Shown: in pieces, positions 24,131 through 33,539 of the stretch | Layout: every line of letters begins with the position of its first letter | Position numbering within the stretch: position 1 is the stretch's first letter | DNA from: Malus domestica | Lineage: Eukaryota > Streptophyta > Magnoliopsida > Rosales > Rosaceae | Direction of reading: 5' to 3' | Assembly: GCF_042453785.1 (NCBI RefSeq) | Contig: NC_091673.1 | Location: 12,247,501 to 12,311,500, forward strand | DNA: 64,000 nt | Translations under genes and position numbers: made by a program | Notes under the pieces: model-generated | What the model was told of the DNA's origin: nothing | Database searches by the model: none | What the model saw: only the letters and a program-made list of their open reading frames with translations

Positions 24131-24610
24131 ATGGGAGTTTTCACATACAAATCCGAGTTCACCTCCGTCATCCCCCCCGCTAGGTTGTACAATGCCTTTG
24201 TTCTTGATGCTGACAACCTCATCCCCAAGATTGCACCACATGCAGTGAAGAGCACTGAGATCCTTGAAGGAGATGGCGGAGTTGGAACCATTAAGAAGAT
24301 CAACTTCGGTGAAGGTAGCACATACAACTATGTCAAGCACAGAATCGATGGAGTTGACAAGGACAACTTTGTGTATAAATACAGTGTGATTGAGGGAGAT
24401 GCTATCTCCGAAACAATTGAGAAAATTTGTTACGAGACTAAGTTGGTGGCTTCCGGTAGCGGTTGCGTCATCAAGAGCACTAGCCACTATCACACCAAGG
24501 GAGATGTTGAGATCAAGGAAGAGCATGTTAAGGCTGGCAAAGAGAAGGCCTCCCACCTCTTCAAGCTGATTGAGAACTACCTCTTGGAGCACCAGGATGC
24601 CTACAACTAA
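24131..24610 (+). CDS. PR10: PR-10 / Mal d 1-like protein, intronless, 159 aa
   Basis: A complete frame from [10 protein letters not shown] to HQDAYN. The glycine-rich loop GDGGVGTIK (residues 47-55), the YHTKGD turn and the C-terminal helix are all present, at normal family length. It differs from the gene at 31834 at only a few residues, notably Lys instead of Glu at position 7 and His instead of Gln at 37. Two cysteines, in KICYE and GSGCV, are shared by the plus-strand subgroup and absent from the minus-strand one. The role is inferred from the family: cytosolic ligand-binding PR-10 protein, stress responsive, allergen homologue. Its 3' UTR has lost the short segment that holds AATAAA in the two sister copies (around 24765-24785), so it must use another polyadenylation site. 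It is tail to tail with the gene at 27568. Confidence 0.93.
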   Translation: MGVFTYKSEFTSVIPPARLYNAFVLDADNLIPKIAPHAVKSTEILEGDGGVGTIKKINFGEGSTYNYVKHRIDGVDKDNFVYKYSVIEGDAISETIEKICYETKLVASGSGCVIKSTSHYHTKGDVEIKEEHVKAGKEKASHLFKLIENYLLEHQDAYN

Positions 24611-26535
24611 ACATTGTCTGCTGCTGCATTCATGTGTTATTCAATCTCGTGTCATCTTTTCCATCAAATATTGGTGTGGTTTTAATCCATTTTTATATAT
24701 ATTTTTCCCTTCTAAAACAGTGTGTGGCTTGTACGTGATTGAAGGTTTTGATTGCAGAGTGAATGTTGTATTTAAACTAAAAATTAATGGATCTGATTAT
24801 TCCTGCAAGGTTTTTATTTTATTTTTATTTTTTTAATGCAAATTTGTAGTTACTAATGTTAAGTTCCAGTTTCCTAACTACTTTACTTAACATATGAGAA
24901 GCGACATTTCAATTACCAGCAACTCATAATAATTGAATAACATTTGAATCTCTCCCTCATAATAGCCTAAAGTGATGAAATGAAAACCCTGATTTCGTTT
25001 TCCTTGTAAACCATTTTGTAATTCATACCATAAATACGCTCATGGGTTAGAAATAATATGGTTCAAATTCGCATTTGAGCGAAAATTGAACATAAGACAT
25101 CTCACTTACAAGTGAAGATGAACAACACTAGACCATAATACTAAGTGACATTTATTGTATTTTTAGTTTGCCTATATTACTCTTAGGTACATGATTTTAA
25201 GGGTTCAAACATAAAAATAAAAAAATTGAAAAGCATTAGGTTTTGCAAATCATAATTAATGTTTGATGCCTAACGAATCAATAATGCAAAATTATCGAAC
25301 CTAATGGACTAAAACATAAAAATTACAAACCACTCAAAATTGACCATCTCAAATTTACCAAACCTAATGAACTAAAACAAGAAAAATAAAAACCGTACCA
25401 AATCTACCGGACCTAATGAATTAAAATATAAAAAATACAAATCATACCAAATTGATCGTACCGAATATACCAGGCCTAATGACCTAAAATATAAAGCATA
25501 TGAATCGTACTAAATTGATCGTACTGAATATATGGGACCTAAACAATATAACGTACCTAATTGAAATCACATAATCAAAATTTTGGAAACTTCAGACGTA
25601 AACTAGTACCTAATTGTTATTTACAAAACATAACCAACGTACCTAATCGACCAACAGAACCAAACAATGAAATTCCCCACATAGGCCTTTCAATAAACAC
25701 ATGGTATGCATTGGACAGTAATCATGTTTCTGCCAAGACAATTTTTGGTTGTAAATTAGTGCATTCTCTCCACACAATATCATTATGAGAGCTTTCAAAA
25801 GTATGGCAATGGAACTGGTTATAAAATATAGACAAAAAAGATGATATCTTGTAGAAAATGAAGATGGATGTTATGTTTTATGGGTGATAGTGAATCTACG
25901 GTTACATTTTCAAAACTTTGATGGTGGAGGTTACGTTGCAAACAATGAATATGGCATTGTTGTAAATAGTAGTAAAATATGTGGTTTTGTTATAAGTGAC
26001 ATGTTTGGTGCATTAAAATAAAGCCCATATTTTACATATTGTAAATAGTAGCAAAATCACCTCATTTAATCCTTATCTCTAAAAGACCCTATTTTACATA
26101 TTGTATATTGCATATACTGTTCAATATATATAGCATGTTCATGCACACAAATTGATATGCCCAAATTTTAAATATGCAAGTTATGTTATAACATGCTACA
26201 TTGTTATGTTGAATTGTGTGAGTCAAAGAAAAAAAAAATAGAAACACGAACTAGGGTTTACAAACCTAAATCACAAAAAACGAAGAAGAGAAAATCGCAG
26301 TTGAGCCACGGCCTGAAGCTGCATCGTGCCACTGCGCCGAATCGAGCCTGCTCTTCGGCCTATGCTGCAAAACGGCACCTTGCAGCCCCATGTGCTTGCT
26401 ACGCACACTGAGCTCGAGTCCACTTGTTTGGGCTTCTCCCTGCCAGGGCTGCTGGTTGACACCTCACTCGGGTCCACCCAGCTTTGCTGGGCTCCTGCTG
26501 CTGCTTGGCTGCCTTCATCTCGGCTCAAGCTCCAA
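24611..26535. other. Intergenic sequence between the convergent pair of unit B
   Basis: 3' UTR, then sequence collinear with 4540-6064 and 15386-16520 of unit A without the LTR and hAT insertions. It contains a decayed SINE at about 25040-25148 at the same site as the copy at 5113, and the GC-rich shared stretch from 26285. No coding sequence is supported. Confidence 0.6.
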
Positions 26536-26690
26536 ACTGATAACATTCGAGATTATACAAAATTATACACAAAGGATCATTTTTTGGCTTTCTCTTTAGT
26601 CCTATGTCTCTTATACTATAAGTGAGTTACCAAACTCATCTCATGTTACATGTTGCGGGGTTTGCTCCACGCCCCACCTTGTTGTAGATA
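26536..26690. other. Sequence inserted together with the plastid fragment
   Basis: Absent from unit A, where the GC-rich stretch is continuous. Origin not recognised. Confidence 0.4.
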
Positions 26691-26993
26691 ACAACTGCTT
26701 TTCAAAATCTTAGTGAAAGATTGGATTTGCTATGTCATGTTTGTTTTTTGTGAAAAAAATACCAATTGAAGCGGACGGTTTCTTCAAACAACAAGGAGAT
26801 GGGTCAACTATTCAATAAAATGAAATTGAGCATGTTTCCCATCTCTTCTCGAGAAAAAAGGTGGGCTATGCAAAATTGTGCTCAATTTCATATGCGCCAA
26901 TTCCGCCAAGATCTCTTCTTTAGTTGGGGGAAGAATCCGCATGAATCGGATTTTTTGAGAAACATATCAAGAAAGAATTGGTTAGACAATGTG
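26691..26993 (+). pseudogene. ycf2: Nuclear plastid insertion: fragment of chloroplast ycf2
   Basis: The translation follows Ycf2 closely: KILVKDWICY, then [14 protein letters not shown] and GSTIQ, then (after a frame change) [20 protein letters not shown] and [13 protein letters not shown]. Ycf2 is the large plastid protein linked to the inner-envelope import motor. A 300-bp piece in nuclear intergenic DNA is a NUPT. It carries frameshifts and a stop and cannot be expressed as a functional protein. It lies between a convergent PR-10 pair and is missing from the matching place in unit A, so it arrived after the duplication or was lost there. Confidence 0.85.
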
Positions 26994-27375
26994 ATCATAT
27001 CTTCTTAGGGCTATTTTGGATGTATAATGCAATTTCAATAGTAATGCAGTCAGATGTTTGGGTTAGAATCAGCGATCAAGGAGTGGTAACTCATATCACG
27101 GGAGGAAACTTAGGGCCTCCTTTTTTCACTGCAAAGCTAACAGCATGGGTGTTCCATTTCTCGGGCCAAGCCAAATTTTCGGCATGTTCTGCTTCGAGCC
27201 TGGAACCAACTATGTTGGGGTGCCCACTGCTAAGCCCATTTTCTAACTTGTTTGGCCCGCAACCATTCAAACCCAATATAACCCTAACATCTATGAATTA
27301 TGATATTCAATCATAAACTACCTAAAAAGAATTAGATCATTGTTCTCTGTATAAAAGTAATCGAATGTTGTTTCA
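26994..27375. other. Flank between plastid fragment and PR-10 3' end
   Basis: The first 110 bases have no counterpart in unit A; from about 27110 the sequence matches 16525-16830. No gene. Confidence 0.5.
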
Positions 27376-27381
27376 TTTATT
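27376..27381 (-). terminator. Poly(A) signal of PR-10 gene at 27568
   Basis: AATAAA on the minus strand, about 187 bases past the stop codon, conserved with 16832-16837. Confidence 0.6.
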
Positions 27382-27567
27382 GAGATTCAAATCAAATACA
27401 ATCTTACTTGAATCATAACTCCAAATTGCAAACCAAAACTGCTTCTGTATGAGCAAATAAAAAATGGAAAGCCACACCGCTGAATAAACAGAAAAAAAAG
27501 AGAGGAGAGGATACAAAATTTGTTTCCCCTACTCTTAACATGCAGAATCATATTTAGATTGATGGTT

Positions 27568-28047
27568 TTAGTTATAGGCATCAGGGTTGGCCACAAGGTA
27601 GTTCTCAATGAGCTTGAACAAACCATGGGCCCTTTCTTTCCCTGCCTTAACATGCTCTTCTTTGATCTCAACATCTCCCTTAGTGTGGTAATGGCTAGTG
27701 CTCTTGATGATGGAACCGCTGCCGGAAGCCACCAACTTAGTCTCATAAGAGATCTTCTCAATCTTGTCAGAAATGACATCTCCTTCAATCAAACTGTAAT
27801 TGTAGACAAAGTTATCTTTGTCAATTCCATCAACCTTGTGCTTCACATAGCTGTATTCACTTCCTTCACCAAAGCTAATCTTCTTGATGGTTCCAACACC
27901 TCCATCTCCCTCAAGAATTTCAGCAGTTTTAATTGCTTGTGGAGCAATCTTTGGGATGAGGTTGTCAGCATCAAGAACAAGAGCATTGTACAACCTAGCA
28001 GGAGCGCAGACTGAGGCGAATTCAGTTTCATATGTGAAGATACCCAT
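27568..28047 (-). CDS. PR10: PR-10 / Mal d 1-like protein, intronless, 159 aa
   Basis: A complete frame from [10 protein letters not shown] to NPDAYN, nearly identical to the protein at 17023. Differences include Ile for Val at residue 3, Ala for Thr at 15 (so V-C-A-P in place of V-I-P-P), and Asn for Lys in the VYNYSLIEG segment. The glycine-rich loop at 47-55 and the rest of the Bet v 1 fold are intact. The cysteine at residue 14 is shared with the sister copy, so it predates the duplication. The promoter has a TATA box and a W-box at the same distances as the sister. A ligand-binding, stress-related role is inferred from the family only. It is tail to tail with the gene at 24131 across a plastid DNA insertion. 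Confidence 0.93.
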   Translation of the reverse strand: MGIFTYETEFASVCAPARLYNALVLDADNLIPKIAPQAIKTAEILEGDGGVGTIKKISFGEGSEYSYVKHKVDGIDKDNFVYNYSLIEGDVISDKIEKISYETKLVASGSGSIIKSTSHYHTKGDVEIKEEHVKAGKERAHGLFKLIENYLVANPDAYN

Positions 28048-28153
28048 GATGATGAGTGAGAGCTTAGAAACTGATCAAAATAAGAATGAAATGTGAAGGA
28101 AGAAAAGAGAAATTGATAATGAAGGTATTTGATGGTGGAAGATATGGAGGTGG

Positions 28154-28161
28154 TATTTATA
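28154..28161 (-). promoter_or_regulatory. TATA box of PR-10 gene at 27568
   Basis: TATAAATA on the minus strand, 107 bases before the ATG. A W-box core (TTGACT) lies at 28262-28267. Confidence 0.7.
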
Positions 28162-28593
28162 GGTTATTGGTGAGGGGATGTAGTGTAATGTGGACCCCTA
28201 CTGATAGAGAAATTTGGACAGTATTTAGTTTCCCATTGGTTGTTTCCAATTTGAACATTTTAGTCAAAGAAAGGCACCTCTAGAAGTTGATTTTGTAAAT
28301 TCCAACTTAATACAACTAGCTGGTGTGCTAATTAATAATGTGGAAATTTTTTTAATAGAAAATGTTCTAACACTTGATGATCGGAATATTACAGCAGAGC
28401 TGGTGTGCTAAGTCTGTTGACTACTGACTCAATAATATCCTTATGGACTAGAATAAACCTAAGTTCCCTTTTTGATTCACTACATATCTACATATCTGAA
28501 CTCTTTGATCAACATAAGGACTGCCATGAAACTACAATGTTACTCGTTCCCAAGTGTTTTATTCAAATGGGATCGCATGATTGGTTTAAAATA

Positions 28594-28741
28594 GGGGTGT
28601 GCTATTCATACATCTCATTTTACTTCTCACACACCCCTTAATAATTTCTGTCCGTTGATCTTTTTCAATTCATCTGATCCGACGGTTGAAAATTAAAAAG
28701 GTGTGTGAGAAGTAAAATGGGGTGTGTGGATATCACACCCC
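28594..28741. mobile_element. MITE with long terminal inverted repeats
   Basis: About 45 bases at each end are inverted copies, starting GGGGTGTGCTATTCATACAT on the left and GGGGTGTGATATCCACACAC inverted on the right. The 8-bp duplication TTAAAATA flanks it at 28586-28593 and 28742-28749. The matching place in unit A (about 17940) has no insert. An 8-bp duplication favours the hAT superfamily. Confidence 0.8.
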
Positions 28742-28749
28742 TTAAAATA

Positions 28750-29788
28750 TCGTCACATTAATGTTTCTGAAAATTTGACATAATATTTATAGCCGGCTTG
28801 TTCGAATGAGCCTGAATATTGATAAACAACCAATCGAGTTAGTATTTGTACGTTATATAATCGACTCTATGCCACAAGTTTAGTTCCATTATATACATGC
28901 ATGCTTGTTTGTTCTCATTTATCACACCAAATGATGCACTAATGTAGTTCAAATATGTGGTATTTCTAGTATTTTCCATCTACTAAAGGTAATGGTCTCA
29001 CTTAACTCTAAAGTTATATCATGACTTTATATTGCAATAAAAAATAACAGTACTTTTTCAATGCATTAGAAATGATTTAGCTATATTTACAGCCAAATAT
29101 AACTTTTGGCTATGAATTTTCTTACGCATTGGAGATAGCTTAAATCTAAAGAAGAAGAAAAGAAAGGACATTAAATCTCTTAACCTACACGAGCCTTTTC
29201 ATAAATAGTGAAAGAACTTCAAGTTCTTACTCTTGGCAGAACTTCAGTCTTTCACTATTTATATTTTCAAAAGATTTACAAGTAGTTTGCTCAAAAGAAT
29301 TGATGCAAATTTAAGTTTGGGCCCACCGTCACTTGATTATTCCTTTCAAGACGTAAAAAAAAAATTAAAAAAAAAAAACTTATCTTTTGACTAAAATGGG
29401 TATTTGACGTCACATTAAAATTGCTCATTGAAGAACTTTCTGACCGATATTATACTTCTTCCTATACACCTCCGACTAAAGATGGAGGAGGAGAATTCAA
29501 ATTGATGTTTTACTTCTTTTTTATTCAAAAGAAGCTCAAAACTTTGAGGAGGCCAACTTGTTCAAAGTAATTTTGAAAGGTTCGTGCTGATCGTAATTCA
29601 TGCCAACATTTGCAAGTTACAAATTGAAACCAAGACTTTCATTAATATTTCTTGAAGAGTATTACAAAAATATTAATATTTTTTAATTTTATTCCAATTG
29701 GAACGTCTTATTACTATTTTCCTATAAATCAAAACGAAGCAAAAACAAAACACTTGAACACAAACCACAAATATGAACAAGTTCTAAT
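28750..29788. other. Upstream region of PR-10 gene at 27568 and junction to unit C
   Basis: Matches 17950-18820 and then 22555-22970, with the transposon at 18821-22543 missing here. No gene is supported. Confidence 0.6.
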
Positions 29789-29945
29789 TTAGTTGTAGGC
29801 ATCAGGGGTTGGCCATTATGAAAGCGATCAAAGAGTTCTAAGGAAATATGAAGAAAATTGTTTTTCTACAATATTCAGGTTTTGACTTGGAGTGAAGTGG
29901 AATGCTGTAGGTGCTATATATAGACCACAACAATTGAGAGTCTGA
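29789..29945 (-). pseudogene. PR10: PR-10 relic: TATA-box region joined to C-terminal tail
   Basis: The minus strand shows TATATATA at 29915-29922, then about 100 bases of leader-like sequence, then the PR-10 C-terminal codons (A-N-P, one extra C, then D-A-Y-N and stop, 29789-29814). The body of the gene is missing, as if an internal deletion joined promoter and tail. The copy at 22971 lacks the TATA part. It cannot encode a PR-10 protein. Confidence 0.5.
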
Positions 29946-30229
29946 CCTGATGTGAACAGCAATGCCTCTAGATCATCAACCAATTTATGCAAGTTGGTAC
30001 TGTACAATTCTATTGTTGTCCCTGCTGCCTCACGACCAGTATATGCACTTCCAGAAGTTCAATTTAGGAATGACTTGACCTGCAATTCAACATTGGCTGC
30101 AATGCGTCGACTTTTAATTGGCCGTCATTTGGCTTTTCACATCTCCAAACTGGAATATTCAATTGTAACAAATATTATCCAAATACAGAGTCCTATTCTA
30201 TTATCTTCTTCAGATGCCCTTTTATGTTT

Positions 30230-31101
30230 AGGGATGGTATTGGGACGATTACCGTATCAAAATTCATTTATTAATTATCATACCAAATTTTTAGTATGAC
30301 AAAATCTATTACCATTACCTTGCTAAACTTTTGGTATATTGAATTTCGGCATGTCAAATAGTTTAGTTGACATAGTATGGTAATGGTAATTACCAATTTG
30401 TTTTGGGCCGTTCTTTTGGGCCAAAATTTGAATTTTTTTCCAACCTAATTCAAGGCCAAAACATGTTTTGGCCACTCCCTTTGGGTTTCTAGAACTTTTT
30501 TATTTAATTTTGAGAATTTTATAGAGATTCATTAAATAGATGGAAGAATTGCTGAAAGAACCCAATATCCCTAAAAAAATAGTACAATGATTCCTAAATT
30601 CCATCTCTACATTCTTTAAAATTGTATAAAATTAACTTGATAGATGAGGCCAGGGAGAAAGACATCTCAATTTGATGAAGGAGGAGATGAGATGGACTTT
30701 GGAGAGAGAGTCGCGGAACTGGAGCAACAGAGATGAAGTCGGTGGCTAGATGAGTGAAAAGATGAAGAGTCGCAGCGCAAGAAAGCTTAGATTTTTTTTA
30801 TTGGGAAAGTAGAGGTTAGATGGTGAGATGATTGGATAAATGATTAGGAAAAAAATATAAAGTGCACATATAATGATAATAATACCGAATTATATATAAA
30901 TGAATAAATAAATGATATAATTATTATAATATTAATAGTAGTGGTACGGTATGGTATACCATTGATATTAGTTTTGAATATCATTACCGTACCAAAATGT
31001 ATGGTACAGTACAAATACCGTACCATACCAATGATACAATTTTTTTTGCACAACTTTGGTATGATACGGTTAATATGGTAATTTAGTAAAAAATTCCATC
31101 C
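30230..31101. mobile_element. Non-autonomous hAT-like element
   Basis: Ends AGGGATGGTA on the left and, inverted, AGGATGGAAT on the right. Flanking sequences TTATGTTT (30222-30229) and TTATGTCT (31102-31109) are an 8-bp duplication with one change. The uninterrupted site is seen at about 690 and 23480 in the other units. Subterminal sequence repeats motifs such as ACCGTACCA and TGGTATG. No transposase. Confidence 0.7.
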
Positions 31102-31109
31102 TTATGTCT

Positions 31110-31711
31110 GCAGCCCGTGACTATGCTCGTTGTGAATGTCCAAAAAGTATTAATAGAGAATATGATTATACTCCAATAATATGTCAACAAAAATTGAATT
31201 ATTGAAAAGTCCAGTAAATATAACAGCGAAAGACACAAAGTGTTAAGTTGGGAGGGAATATGACCTCCAAAACATTAATTACTTAGTATTATGGTGCAAT
31301 GATATTCTTATTTACTTGTACATAAGAGATATTAGGTTCGAACATTTGGATGCAAGTTCAACACCAATTTATTTTGAGAGATTATATTTACACATCCCAA
31401 ATTACTTCTCCCACATCCATTTAATTTTTTAATATTTTCTACACACCACTAACATTTAATAGAAAAAATATATCTTTAAAAAAATGATGTGTGTGATCTC
31501 TAAAGCACTAATTGGTAAGCACAAGAAAAAATTGAGGTTAGTCCACCTCGTGGAGTAATTGGCCATTTCTTATTCAATTTCCAGATTGTCCTTTCCTTGA
31601 TTACATTACAAAATTTCCTTGTACAAAAGTAATGGTTCCCACGTCCATGATGAATAAAACCCATTAAACAATTAGGAGCTTGCGTAAACCTTTTGATCCA
31701 CTGCCTCAGCC
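31110..31711 (+). other. Upstream flank of PR-10 gene at 31834
   Basis: Collinear with the flanks at 710-1247 and 23490-24008. It includes the decayed SINE at about 31285-31400 and the promoter block with CCACGTCC near 31640. Confidence 0.6.
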
Positions 31712-31719
31712 TATAAATA
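31712..31719 (+). promoter_or_regulatory. TATA box of PR-10 gene at 31834
   Basis: TATAAATA, 122 bases before the ATG, as in the sister copies. Confidence 0.75.
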
Positions 31720-31833
31720 CCAATACATCCTCCTCACTTCTTCACAACTCAAAATCTCCCAATACATCATCTTTTTATCTAAGTCTTCCTCTTCGTCGAT
31801 TATTTTCCCACTTCACAAACACATCTTAGAATC

Positions 31834-32313
31834 ATGGGTGTTTTCACATACGAATCCGAGTTCACCTCCGTCATCCCCCCCGCTAGGTTGTACAATGCCT
31901 TTGTTCTTGATGCTGACAACCTTATCCCCAAGATTGCACCTCAGGCAGTGAAGAGCACTGAGATCCTTGAAGGAGATGGTGGAGTTGGAACCATTAAGAA
32001 GATCAACTTCGGTGAAGGTAGCACATACAACTATGTCAAGCACAGAATCGATGGAGTTGACAAGGACAACTTTGTGTACAAGTACAGTGTGATTGAGGGA
32101 GATGCTATCTCCGAAACAATTGAGAAAATCTGTTACGAGACTAAGTTGGTGGCTTCCGGCAGCGGTTGCATCATCAAGAGCACCAGCCACTATCACACCA
32201 AGGGAGATGTTGAGATCAAGGAAGAGCATGTTAAGGCTGGCAAAGAGAAGGCCTCCCACCTCTTCAAGCTGATTGAGAACTACCTCTTGGAGCACCAGGA
32301 TGCCTACAACTAA
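31834..32313 (+). CDS. PR10: PR-10 / Mal d 1-like protein, intronless, 159 aa
   Basis: A complete frame from [10 protein letters not shown] to HQDAYN and the least altered member of the plus-strand subgroup. Glycine-rich loop GDGGVGTIK at residues 47-55, turn YHTKGD near 121-126, C-terminal helix ending in LLEHQDAYN. The cysteines in KICYE and GSGCI match the other plus-strand copies. Promoter and poly(A) signal are both preserved, so this looks like a normal working gene. Expected role from the family: cytosolic binding of hydrophobic ligands and stress response, with allergen cross-reactivity. It is tail to tail with the intron-bearing gene at 35504, separated by a LINE remnant. Confidence 0.94.
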   Translation: MGVFTYESEFTSVIPPARLYNAFVLDADNLIPKIAPQAVKSTEILEGDGGVGTIKKINFGEGSTYNYVKHRIDGVDKDNFVYKYSVIEGDAISETIEKICYETKLVASGSGCIIKSTSHYHTKGDVEIKEEHVKAGKEKASHLFKLIENYLLEHQDAYN

Positions 32314-32487
32314 ACATTGTCTGGTGCTGCATTCATGTGTTATTCAGTCTCGTGTCATCTTTGCCGTCAAATATTAGTGTGGTTTTAATCCGTTTTATAT
32401 ATTTTCTTCCCTTCCAAAACAGTGTTTGGCTAGTACGTAATTGAAGGTTTTGATTGAAGAGTGAATGTTGTATTTCCTTTCATTTGC

Positions 32488-32493
32488 AATAAA
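32488..32493 (+). terminator. Poly(A) signal of PR-10 gene at 31834
   Basis: AATAAA about 175 bases past the stop codon, in the same position as 2027-2032. Confidence 0.6.
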
Positions 32494-33199
32494 CTCAAAA
32501 TTAATGGACCTGATTATTCCTGCAAGTCTTTCTTAATGCAAGTTTGTACTTGCTAATGTTATGTTCCACTTTCCTAACTACTTTAGTTTACTGAACACAT
32601 GAGAAGCGACATTTCAATTACCCGCAAATCATAATAATTGAATAACATTTGAATCTCTACCACATATAGCGTAAAGTGATGAAAGGAAATCTCTGATTTC
32701 GTTTTCCTTGTAAACCATTTGGTAATTCATACCATAAATAACCCCATGAGTTAACACACCCATGATGACGATTTTAAGAGCTTGTCTTTCCTCATCCTTA
32801 TGTGGCATGACTCACCTCCATCCGCGGTTCTTGCTTCTTGCATTCGAATTTTCTTAGCTTATTTGATTTCTGATTTTTAAATTAGTGTGCCTCACGCCAT
32901 ATATGTTAGGATCGTACAAGTTCATCAAACCAATTCGCTAATTTTATCAAATATGGATCGTACAAGTTCAACTCACAATTCATCAAATATATGCACATGA
33001 CTTACACGAGTCTATAGACCATTTCCCTCTAATTCAATAAAGTCACTATGAAGTATAAAATGAACCTTTCATGTGCGAAGTTTACCGGACAACAAAGGAA
33101 GGTCCGTAGTCCTAAAAAGACTCGCAATAAGGAATCAACAGTTGGCTACTACTGCAAAAAGCTCATTGTAAAGGCATTGTAGGCAGAAGGGAAGCAAGG
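32494..33199. other. Downstream flank of unit C
   Basis: Matches 2033-2191 and 4540-4790 of unit A up to about 32910, then diverges. Nothing coding is seen. Confidence 0.55.
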
Positions 33200-33440
33200 A
33201 GATTTTGACTGAATAATTAGTTCAACAATTTGGTGGGTGAGAATATGAAGGTAAAGTCTCGTATCGGTGATTGGACCAAATTTTGTTGTGGTTACAAGAA
33301 GTTGAGCTATTTTTTATATTGTCAATTAGTTTTATGGTAAAATCTAAACTTTCTTAATGATATCAGAGCAAGTTGTTTCACATGTAAAGCCTAACGGCCA
33401 AACATGTGCCCCATGCTTAATTTGTATTGCCCATGTGTTA
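33200..33440 (+). repeat. Degraded LTR-retrotransposon fragment
   Basis: Contains AAAGTCTCGTATCGGTGATT, a phrase typical of many plant Ty1/copia LTRs, and then GATATCAGAGCAAGTTG, resembling a tRNA-Met primer-binding site (TATCAGAGC) just after an LTR end. Only this junction remains. Low certainty. Confidence 0.4.
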
Positions 33441-33539
33441 GACTTTAAAATTCGCCAGATGCGAAGAAGTGTGCTATAATAGTAGGACAAAATCTTATAA
33501 CCGTAAAAAACCAAACCTTACAAGGGCTTAGAATAAGTT

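Noticed and set aside
24110-24592. Long open frames antisense to the PR-10 genes (also at 16975-17469, 27520-28014, 31813-32295)
   Set aside because: They are mirror frames of conserved coding sequence, appear only opposite PR-10 genes and have no family of their own.
33360-33385. A tRNA-like or tRNA gene signal near TATCAGAGC
   Set aside because: The sequence fits a retrotransposon primer-binding site, and no cloverleaf can be drawn around it.
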